From contig NZ_BBCB01000010.1 of NCBI RefSeq assembly GCF_001311825.1, forward strand, positions 1-57,645: a DNA stretch of 57,645 bases. Reading direction: 5' to 3'. The position numbers and the translations under genes are program-made. The stretch comes from Salidesulfovibrio brasiliensis JCM 12178. Its GTDB lineage: Bacteria; Desulfobacterota; Desulfovibrionia; Desulfovibrionales; Desulfovibrionaceae. Position 1 is the first letter of the stretch. The number at the start of each line of letters is the position of its first letter. The notes under the pieces were generated by a model that had not been told where the DNA came from, ran no database searches, and saw only the letters and a list, made by a program, of their open reading frames with translations. Positions 19,622-26,737 of the stretch are shown piece after piece.

Positions 19622-19900
19622 TCAGCAGCAGTTGATCGCTTCGTTTCGGCTGCCAAGCCAGCGCCTGATAATCAGGGCAGCACAGCCAACGCCCGGCGTG
19701 ACGGACACGGCCTCGACAGGGCAGTTCATGGAGCAGGCGCCGCATTCCATGCAGGCTCCGTGGTCCACCACTTCGGCCTTGCGCTCGTTCATGATGAAGA
19801 CCCCGTGCGGACAGACCGCGGCGCACATGCCGCAACCAACGCATTTGTCCCTGTCGTATTCAAGTGTTGCCTTGCCTTCGATGTAGCGGAATTCTTTCAT
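19622..19900 (-). CDS. hgcB: HgcB, ferredoxin partner of mercury methylation
   Basis: The protein has 92 residues with two [4Fe-4S] motifs: C20, C23, C26, C30 (CVGCGMCAAVCP) and C50, C53, C56, C60 (CMECGACSMNCP). It also has the family's extra cysteine, C73, in TPGVGC and a terminal vicinal pair, C91-C92. HgcB is known to be needed with HgcA to make methylmercury; it is thought to reduce the corrinoid cofactor and, through C73 and the end pair, to bind and pass on Hg(II). It starts 10 bases after hgcA. All diagnostic cysteines are present, so the gene looks functional. Confidence 0.96.
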   Translation of the reverse strand: MKEFRYIEGKATLEYDRDKCVGCGMCAAVCPHGVFIMNERKAEVVDHGACMECGACSMNCPVEAVSVTPGVGCAALIIRRWLGSRNEAINCC

Positions 19901-19910
19901 GTCATACCTC

Positions 19911-21041
19911 TTATATGAACGGTCCAGCCAGCCAGAGCCCGAGGCCGATAAGCGCGGCAGCGAACTGGAAGGGCAGGCCGAGTTTCATTTCGTACTCGAC
20001 GCCGGTGGGGGAAGTGTATGGCGTGGAGCCGGTGAAATTCATCATCATGTATGAGCCGAACGCCGTGCCCATGAGCAGCGGGCCGACACCGGCGTTCAAG
20101 ATGAGGGCGAACGGCAAGGCAGTAACGAGTCCGGCCAGCGCGCCCTTGAGCCAGAACATGCGTCCCGGAAGGTGGGGGAGAAGCAGGGGAGCCACTGCCG
20201 TGCCGCCGAGAAACCCGGCAAATCCGCTCAGAAATGCGGAAAGACCACGTTGCCACGCCAGCGTGAGGTCATATCCCCACGGTCCGATGCCGCCCAGCAA
20301 AAGATATAGCAGCAGGCATATCACGATATATCGCCATGAATTGGTGATTTCCACGGGGATTAGCTCCGAGCGTTCTTTCAACGTGAAGCTGACGGCGCGC
20401 ATGTCCGTGTCCGGCTCAAAGCCGTTTTTGATGAACCGGACAAGGTCTGTGGAGCGCACCGGGCCGTATTTCACGGTCATGCCGCATTCCCGTTTGATCG
20501 TATGGGCCGATACGCCGGGAGCGCCGAGCTGCGGCAGGATGAGCGTTGCGTTGGGCGCAATCCTGTCGAGTTTGGTGGAGTGTATCTTGCGGAGGATTTC
20601 CCGTGTGGAGAAAAGATGTTTGCCCGCTGCGCACCACACGTTGATGCCGCGTGTGTCGATGACGAGCAGCCATGCGCTGCTTTCGGCAAGATCCCGGCGC
20701 ACGACGTCGAAGGTCAGCTTGTAGTTGGCTGTGACCACCACCGGGGAGCTTTCAGTCGGCAAACCCACGGCGTACAGGCCCGGCACAACGCGGTAACTGT
20801 GACGGTAAAACCCTGTTCGCACGCCGAGCGTTCCGAGATGGTCGCGCAGGGTCAGCGTGCTCGAAACTCGGGGCACGTCTCCGGCCGGTGTGCGGAGGAA
20901 ATCCTCGACATAGCCGCAGATATCGTATCCGGGACGCTCAAAGACCCCGGCCTCGGGGTCGGGCTTCGGGTCTCAGCAAATCTCGTCGAGATTCGGTTCG
21001 CAGCAGCCCCCGGTCGGCATGTTCAGCGTAAGATCATCCAT
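19911..21041 (-). CDS. hgcA: HgcA, corrinoid mercury methyltransferase, with in-frame UGA at codon 23
   Basis: HgcA moves a methyl group from a corrinoid to Hg(II), giving methylmercury. The diagnostic motif INVWCAAGK lies in the soluble corrinoid domain; its Cys (137 in this numbering) is the lower cobalt ligand. Five hydrophobic spans from about residue 236 to the end form the membrane domain. The ATG at 21041-21039 overlaps the arsR stop by 8 bases, giving 376 codons. Codon 23 (20975-20973) is TGA. The frame is open on both sides, and family-like sequence ([12 protein letters not shown], then [10 protein letters not shown]) lies between the TGA and the next usable start, GTG at 20876. Either UGA is read as selenocysteine (see the hairpin at 20943-20960), or translation restarts at the GTG, giving 321 residues. 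Identity as HgcA is firm; the UGA reading is not. Confidence 0.95.
20943..20960 (-). promoter_or_regulatory. SECIS-like hairpin downstream of the hgcA UGA
   Basis: In the mRNA, GACCCCG pairs perfectly with CGGGGTC around an AGGC loop. The stem begins 12 nt after the UGA and the loop starts at nt 20. A 6-8 bp upper stem, a small loop with G in its first two bases and a loop 16-37 nt from the UGA are the accepted features of bacterial SECIS elements. No bulged U is obvious. Confidence 0.5.
20973..20975 (-). other. In-frame UGA, candidate selenocysteine codon 23 of hgcA
   Basis: The context is [12 protein letters not shown] followed by UGA and then DPKPDPEAG. The codon directly follows a Cys, giving a Cys-Sec pair if recoded. 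Unlike the broken genes in this window there is no change of frame across it, so a one-base loss does not explain it; a base substitution would be needed. Confidence 0.55.
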
Positions 21042-21348
21042 TGGTAATTCTCTCCAGTGCCCCGATGGGGCGACCCAGTTTTTCCAGCAGCCGTTCAAGC
21101 TCTGCCAGCGCACCGTGGTCCACGCAGTAACGGGTCTTCGGTCCCTCGACCTCGCCGTCCACCAGTCCCGCCTCCTTGAGCACCTTCAGATGCGCGCTCA
21201 CCGTGGACTGGGCCAACGGAAGCTGGTCCACGATACTCCCGCAGGTGCAGCGGTCTATTTCCACGAGTTTTCGCAGTATCAGAACCCGTGTCGGGTGCCC
21301 GAGTGCCTTGCAGTATCCGGCCAGAAGCTCCATGTCGTGTTCGGTCAT
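21034..21348 (-). CDS. ArsR/SmtB-family metal-responsive repressor
   Basis: The protein has 104 residues with the ArsR winged helix-turn-helix (about 18-80: [13 protein letters not shown], then [16 protein letters not shown]). C34 and C36 in [11 protein letters not shown] occupy the place of the ELCVCDL metalloid site of ArsR, so a thiophilic ion such as As(III) is a likely inducer; C13 and C75 could add ligands. The start follows GAGGCAAACA. Its stop overlaps the hgcA start, giving translational coupling. An ArsR-like regulator is also known upstream of hgcAB in Pseudodesulfovibrio mercurii ND132. Self-repression through the site at 21362-21380 is inferred. Confidence 0.93.
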   Translation of the reverse strand: MTEHDMELLAGYCKALGHPTRVLILRKLVEIDRCTCGSIVDQLPLAQSTVSAHLKVLKEAGLVDGEVEGPKTRYCVDHGALAELERLLEKLGRPIGALERITNG

Positions 21349-21361
21349 TGTTTGCCTCTTC

Positions 21362-21380
21362 TTAATCGTTAATCGACGAT
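21362..21380. promoter_or_regulatory. Candidate ArsR operator
   Basis: TTAATCG occurs twice in tandem (21362-21368, 21369-21375) and overlaps the dyad ATCGT-TAATCG-ACGAT (21365-21380). The dyad covers the arsR -10 element, as expected for an ArsR repressor site. Confidence 0.5.
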
Positions 21381-21404
21381 AGGCGATTGGTCTGTTGAAG
21401 TCAA
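21376..21404 (-). promoter_or_regulatory. Sigma70-type promoter of arsR-hgcAB
   Basis: -35 TTGACT (21404-21399), a 17-bp spacer and -10 TATCGT (21381-21376), about 28 bases before the arsR ATG. Confidence 0.6.
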
Positions 21405-21421
21405 CGGGGCGGATAAGGGCA

Positions 21422-21450
21422 TTCCCATCGGCAGCGGAATCACGTATAGA
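21422..21450 (+). promoter_or_regulatory. Possible promoter of the Cache-domain gene
   Basis: TTCCCA (21422-21427), a 17-bp spacer and TATAGA (21445-21450), 27 bases before the ATG at 21478. The -35 match is only four of six. Confidence 0.35.
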
Positions 21451-21477
21451 GGGGCCTCAAAGACCCTGAGGAGGAGT

Positions 21478-22358
21478 TTGATGAAGTTTTTCGCCGGAAT
21501 TGCTGCACTGCTTATGACCTTCGCTCTGATCGGACCTGCATCCGCCCGCATGGCCTGCGACAGCTACCAACACAAGGAGACCGGAGAGCTTGTGAAGCTG
21601 GTCCGGGACGCGGTCAAACTCGTCCGCAGCAAAGGCGAAGCCGCCTTCAAGGACTTTGAAAAACAGGGCTCGCGCTGGAATTCCGGCGACCGCTGGGTAA
21701 CGGTGACGGACCTTTCCGGCAAGGGCGTTTGCAACCCCCGCTTCACTCAGGCCGAAGGTCGTGATCTGCTCGAATTCCGCGACAGGAACGGGAAGCCCGT
21801 GCTCAACTACATGCTCCGCGAAGTGACCGGAGAAGACGGGGACGAAGGGTGGACCTTTTTCTATTGGCCCAAACCGGGCAAAAGCACCCCCGAATGGCGT
21901 TCCCTCTATGTGCCTACGCAGCCGCACCCTCCGGCAAGGAGTACATCGTCTCCGCAGGTGACTACGACCTGCCTATGGAACGATGTTTCGTGCGAAATCA
22001 GGTGGATCAGGTCGCCGATCTCGTCCAAAGCATGGGCAAGGAAGCCTTCCCCCTCATCCGAGGCCGCGACGGTGAATACTTCTGGCGCGACACTTACGTC
22101 TTTGTGATGTCGCCCGACGGCACCGAACTGGTCAATCCGGCCTTCCCGGAAAACGAAGGCCGAAACATGATCGAACAAAACGGTCCGGCCAAGCAGTACA
22201 TGCCCATCGTTCTCAAAAAGAAAAACGTCTGGGTGCGCTACGACTGGCCGAAACCCGGCTCTGACAAGCCCGAACCCAAGCGCACCTACCTCAGGAAAGT
22301 CGAGTACCAAGGCAATGTCTACATCATCGGCTGCGGCGTCTATCTGAGCGACGAGTAG
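21478..22358 (+). CDS. Periplasmic protein with two Cache-type domains (frameshifted near 21912)
   Basis: A signal peptide (about 1-22, ending GPASA) is followed by two similar halves. Each has an amphipathic helix with VKLVRDAV or VADLVQSMG, a central G.R or GRDG turn, an acid-rich NP.F.....GR motif (CNPRFTQAEGRDLLEF; VNPAFPENEGRNMIEQ) and a WPKPG segment. This is the single-Cache fold of chemoreceptors and kinases, here doubled with no membrane or signalling domain. It could bind a small organic ligand and hand it to a receptor. The frame breaks at 21908-21914; adding one G to TATGTGCC restores YVAYAAAPSGKEY. AGGAGGAG precedes the ATG. The gene diverges from arsR-hgcAB. Confidence 0.75.
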
Positions 22359-22374
22359 CCGGAGGCACAAGAAG

Positions 22375-22409
22375 AAAAAAAGGGCGCACCGTAACGGTGC
22401 GCCCTTTTT
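22375..22409. terminator. Bidirectional rho-independent terminator
   Basis: GGGCGCACCG / CGGTGCGCCC (22382-22391, 22395-22404) is flanked by A7 on the left and T5 on the right, between the convergent Cache and Gfo/Idh genes. Confidence 0.9.
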
Positions 22410-22431
22410 CGTGTCAGTTGACTGCAGCTCT

Positions 22432-23352
22432 TTAGCAGCCGCAGGTGAAGATGCGATCGAAGGTCTTGAGAACTTCGAGGCCGTCTTCGCCGGTGATGGG
22501 CGTTTCGGTTCCTTCCTTGACTGCCTTGAGGAAGGCGGTCAGTTCGGACCGGACGGGCTCGCGGTAGACGAGCGGCCATTCGCGCACGGAATAGGATTTG
22601 TCGTAGGTGGAGAAGGCCGAGTATTCCTTGACTTCCTGCGTGACGAGGTTGGCGTCTATGTACTTGGACTCGAAGGCCACGTTGATTTTGCGGGACTTGT
22701 AGGGCGTGACCCAGTTGGTGCTGATGTTGGCCAGCACGCCGTTTTCCATCTCGCAGGTGATGAGCGCGGTGTCTTCGTGCTTGCCGATGGAGGTGGAGGT
22801 CACGGCATAGACGGTCTTGAACTCGGAGCCGGTGAGGAAGCGCACGAGGTCGAGGTCGTGAGAGCCGAGGTCCTTGACCACGCCGACGTCCTGAATGCGC
22901 GGCGGATAAGGGCCGACGCGCTCGATGGTGATGGAGATCATGTCGTCGCCGACGAGTTCCTTCACGCGCTGCACGGCCGGGTTGTAGCGCTCGATGTGGC
23001 CGACCATGAGGGGCACGTTGTTGGCGCGGGCGCGGTCAACGAGCTCCTGGCCTTCCTCGGCAGTGGTTGCCAGGGGTTTTTCCATGAGCAGGCCCACGCC
23101 TTTGTCGATGACCTTGAGGCCGGTTTCGTAGTGCAGGCTGGTGGGTACGCAGATGCTCACGGCGTCGAGGTCGTTTTTGAGCAGTTCGTCGAGGTCGGTG
23201 TAGGTGTCGACGCCGAACTGTTCCTTGACTTCCGCGAGGGTCTCTTCGCTGACGTCGACGACGCCGACCACGTTTGCCTCGGGCATTTCAATGTAATTTC
23301 TCAGGTGGACGCGGCCCATCCAGCCGAGTCCGATGACTGCTACGTTCATCAT
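22432..23352 (-). CDS. Gfo/Idh/MocA family oxidoreductase
   Basis: The protein has 306 residues. An N-terminal Rossmann domain (VAVIGLGWMGRVHLRNY) is followed by the family motif MEKPLA near residue 91 and a C-terminal alpha/beta domain with GSHDLDLVRFLTG. These enzymes oxidise or reduce sugar hydroxyls with bound NAD(P). In Desulfovibrio genomes such a gene often stands beside lpxB, and here it diverges from lpxB with 120 bases between. This hints at nucleotide-sugar or lipid A chemistry, for example a GnnA-like step on UDP-GlcNAc, though no GnnB aminotransferase partner is next to it. The protein ends in a short FTCGC tail, possibly metal-binding. Confidence 0.85.
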   Translation of the reverse strand: MMNVAVIGLGWMGRVHLRNYIEMPEANVVGVVDVSEETLAEVKEQFGVDTYTDLDELLKNDLDAVSICVPTSLHYETGLKVIDKGVGLLMEKPLATTAEEGQELVDRARANNVPLMVGHIERYNPAVQRVKELVGDDMISITIERVGPYPPRIQDVGVVKDLGSHDLDLVRFLTGSEFKTVYAVTSTSIGKHEDTALITCEMENGVLANISTNWVTPYKSRKINVAFESKYIDANLVTQEVKEYSAFSTYDKSYSVREWPLVYREPVRSELTAFLKAVKEGTETPITGEDGLEVLKTFDRIFTCGC

Positions 23353-23472
23353 GAATTGTATACCTCAAATGATTGTTTGCGTTGGTGGGGCCTTGGTACC
23401 CGCTTGGGGCGTTCTTGGCAAGTCTGTCCGGTGTGGCTTGCGCGCGGTGTCGTATCAAGATAGTCTCCCGGC

Positions 23473-24614
23473 ATGAAAATCATGAATCCGGACGGACCGG
23501 TATGGATCAGCGCGGGCGAGGCTTCGGGCGACCTGCATGGGGCGATGTTGGCCCGCGAACTGCTTGCGCGCGAGCCGTCGCTGTCGATCATGGGCATGGG
23601 CGGCCCGGCCATGGAGGCCGCGGGCTGTGACGTGCGTTATCCCATGAGCCTGATTTCGCTGGTCGCTTTACCGAGGTATTCGCCGGGCTGCCCCGGATAC
23701 TCAAGCTGTTGGGCGAGCTGAAGGCTGATTTCCGGCGCGAGCGGCCAAGGGCGATCATCCTGCTGGACTGTCCGGACTTCCACTTCCGGGTGGCGAAGAT
23801 GGCCCGCAAGATGGGTATCCCTGTCTATTACTACATAAGCCCGCAGATATGGGCGTGGCGTTCCGGCAGGGCGAATTTCCTGCGGGAGAACGTGCGTAAC
23901 GTGTTCTGCATCCTGCCGTTTGAAAAGGATTTTTACGCCAAGTACGACATGGACGTGGATTACATCGGCAACCCGCTGGTGGACGAGGTGCCGCTTGAGC
24001 GGTTGGACGCCATCGACCCGGAACCGAATCTGGTGGGCATTTTGCCCGGCAGCCGCAACCGGGAGATCAGCACGCTGCTGCCGGAATTCACGGAAGCCGC
24101 GCGGGTGCTGCGCAAACGCAACCCGGACACGCGGTTTGCGCTTTTCCGCGCACCGGGCATGGATGAGAGCAATTTGTGGCGCTTCTGGGGCGACGACCTG
24201 CCCGCCGAGATCGTGGAGCCGGAAGACCGGTACGAGGGCATGCGCCGGTGCAGCTTCGTCATGGCCGCGTCGGGCACGGTGTCGCTGGAGCTGGCGCTAT
24301 GCGGAACCCCGGCCATCATCGCATACAGGCTCTCCAGCCTTTCGTATTTCATCGGTCGCTTCATCATCAATGTGGATTTTATCAGCCTGCCCAACCTGAT
24401 CCTGAAACGTGAAGTCTTCCCGGAGATGATTCAGGAGGACGCTCGGGCCACGCCCATCGCCGAGAAAGCGCTTTCGTGGCGTGAGAATCCCGACGAGCTT
24501 GACGCCATTCGCTCTGACTTGGCGCGGCTTCGGACCATGCTGGGCGAGCCGGGCGCGGCGGGCAGGGCTGCGGACCTGATTCTGGAAGACCTCAAGGAGT
24601 TTCGCCATGGCTGA
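23473..24614 (+). CDS. lpxB: Lipid-A-disaccharide synthase (frameshifted near 23665)
   Basis: LpxB joins lipid X and UDP-diacylglucosamine to form the lipid A disaccharide at the inner membrane. The N-terminus has WISAGEASGDLHGAMLAREL, then MGMGGPAMEAAGC. After the break come YYYISPQIWAWRSGRA, VDYIGNPLVDEVP, GILPGSRNREIS and AASGTVSLELALCGTPAIIAY, all family signatures. The frame is lost at 23663-23667, where GTCGCTTTACC should read with one more G to give SLVGFTEVFAGLP. Because lpxB is normally essential in this type of cell, a sequence error is the likely cause. The start follows a weak ribosome site. The stop overlaps the next gene by 8 bases. Confidence 0.93.
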
Positions 24615-26279
24615 TCTGCCAATGATTCCGCAGTGCGGACCGGCGTTCTACGAGCTGATGCGTAACCGGTATCCGGGTTGGATTCTCGGGGTGGTGCAGA
24701 GCGATCACGTCCGTGGGGTCATGCACGCGCTGGATCTTCTGGGCAGCGAGTCTGCCGAAGCCGGGGCCGCAGGGTGCGGGCTGGGCTGGTGGACTGCCGC
24801 GCGCCAGCCGTTCGACGCAGATTTCCTGACCCGGTTCGCCGCCTTCAACGCGGCCCGCCCGTTTCTGCCGGAAACGGGGCGGCGGTTTTTCGAGACGCTC
24901 TCATCGCGTTTGGGCGACTTGCCGGAGGAGGATCGGGAGCTGTGGCAAGCGGTCATGCAGGAGGGCGACACCAAGTACGCCATCAAGTTTCTCATGCCCC
25001 GGCTGGCGACGCCCATGGGCCTCTCCTGGCTCGGGCACTGCTGGGACGGGCTCCTGCGGTTCGGCAGCGTGTCGCTCATTGAAGCGGCGCTGGCAGGGCT
25101 GGCTCTTGACGAGGCTCTTGCGCCGCTCATGCCGAGGCTGCGCGCCGAGGCCGCTTTTCATTACGAGTCTTTCGAGAGCGCGCTTAAGGCCGTGGACACA
25201 GTCGATCCCGGGGTATGGGGCTTCTGGCCCGCCTACCACCGCGCGGAGTTGCTGATTCGGGCCGGGGAGACGGATGAAGGGTCTGCGCTGCTGGCCGAGC
25301 TTGTGGAGCGTATGCCGTGGCACCCGAATCTTGCGCTCAAGCTGGATGCGCTTCGTAATCCTCTGCCGCTGGCGTCCGCGCCGGAGCAGGGTGACGTGGC
25401 GATACTGGCCTACTCGTGGAACAAGGCCGACCTGCTGGCCGATACCTTGGAATCGCTTCGGCAGAGCGACATCGGCTCGGCGCGTATTTTTCTTTTGGAT
25501 AACGGCTCCACCGATCACATGCAGGACGTATTCAGCCGGGCTGGGGAGTGGTTCGGCGATCGGCTGCACAGGGTGACGCTGCCGGTGAACATTGGCGCGC
25601 CGCCTGCGCGGAACTGGCTGCTCTCGTTGCCGGAAGTGCGCGCCTGCCGCTGGGCGGCGTTTCTGGATGATGACGTGATCCTGCCCGGGGACTGGCTTCG
25701 CAGGCTGCTGGGCGCGGCCGGAATGAAAGCCGACGCGGGCGTGGTGGGGTGCCGCATTACGGCTTCCACGCCGCCGTACGGGTTGCAGTCGGCGGATTAC
25801 AACCTGCTTCCCATCCCGCCGGATCCGGGCGGTCCCGGCGAGTTTCCCCGGCGCATCAACATTTTCGACTCCTGCGCCGGAGCGCTCGATGACGGACTGT
25901 TCACCTACAACCGTCCCTGTCTTTCGGTTTCCGGCTGCTGCCACATGGTCAGCCTCAAGGCCGTGAAAAAGGCCGGTGACTTCGATGTGCGCTTCAACCC
26001 TTCGCAGTTCGACGACCTTGAGCGCGACCTGCGCTCCGCTCTGCACGGGATGCCCGCGGTATATTGCGGCTCCCTCGCCATCAGGCACGTACAGCACTCC
26101 AGCCTTGCCAAGCTTCCACGCCGCAGCAGATGGGCCACATCATGGGCAACAAGTACAAACTTGAGACCAAGTACGAAGACGCGCAGGCCGTCAAGCTGGC
26201 CGAGGTGGACATGGAACTGCTCTGGCGCAGCTTCGATGACACGCTTCGAAGACTGGACATTCGGGCCAACGGGTCTTAA
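24607..26279 (+). CDS. Family 2 glycosyltransferase with helical N-terminal domain (frameshifted near 26115)
   Basis: The first 250 or so residues are helical and repeat-like, with no clear family. Then a GT-A fold begins: VAILAYSWNKADLLADTLES, IFLLDNGSTDHM, and the metal-binding DDD in AAFLDDDVILPGDWL (about 353-355), followed by ARNWL-type acceptor contacts and FDVRFNPSQFDD. This is a family 2 transferase that moves a sugar from a nucleotide donor. The overlap with lpxB points to cell-surface polysaccharide or lipopolysaccharide work. The frame breaks at 26110-26120; the C-terminus continues as TPQQMGHIMGNKYKLETKYE to the TAA at 26277-26279. Donor and acceptor are unknown. Confidence 0.82.
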
Positions 26280-26326
26280 TTTCCGCGCATGAAAGTATGA
26301 AAACACCGTGACAACAGGAGGTCACT

Positions 26327-26650
26327 ATGGAAGATGTTCGTATTTACGGAGATTTTCACGGCCTGACGCCTGAAAAGTTCGAGATGATCAAGGACGAGAT
26401 TCCGCTGGATCAGGTGGACTATGAAGACAACGTGCTCCGCATTGACCACGAGGGCGTGTATATCGACATGGACGACTTCATCGAGCGCATGGCCGAAGTG
26501 CTGGGCGATGAAGGCCGGGGCGCGGTGGAATTCATCGACCATGTGGAATGGGAAGTGACGCGCTACACTATTGAGAAGGGCAGGATTTCGTCCAAGAAGG
26601 TCAAGGTGGACAATGTGCTGGATGCGCATATGCGCGACCACGGATTGTAG
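26327..26650 (+). CDS. Small acidic conserved-looking protein, function unknown
   Basis: The protein has 107 residues and is rich in Asp and Glu, with no membrane segment, signal peptide or cysteine. The sequence reads as alternating strands and helices (VRIYGDFHGLTPEKFEMI, VYIDMDDFIERMAEVLG, AVEFIDHVEWEVTRY). ACAGGAGGTCACT precedes the ATG, a strong site that supports it being a real gene. It lies 47 bases after the glycosyltransferase and 87 before the NYN-LOTUS gene. I do not recognise a family. Confidence 0.65.
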   Translation: MEDVRIYGDFHGLTPEKFEMIKDEIPLDQVDYEDNVLRIDHEGVYIDMDDFIERMAEVLGDEGRGAVEFIDHVEWEVTRYTIEKGRISSKKVKVDNVLDAHMRDHGL

Positions 26651-26737
26651 CCGATCCACTTGACGCAACGCCCCTGTTCCACTAACAACACCCTATTATC
26701 AGTATAGTATTATTTATTCAAACGTATCGGAGTACTT

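Noticed and set aside
19911-20876. Taking GTG 20876 as the simple start of hgcA
   Set aside because: It removes family-like residues, has GGAG only 2 bases away, and ignores the ATG coupled to arsR; kept only as an alternative.
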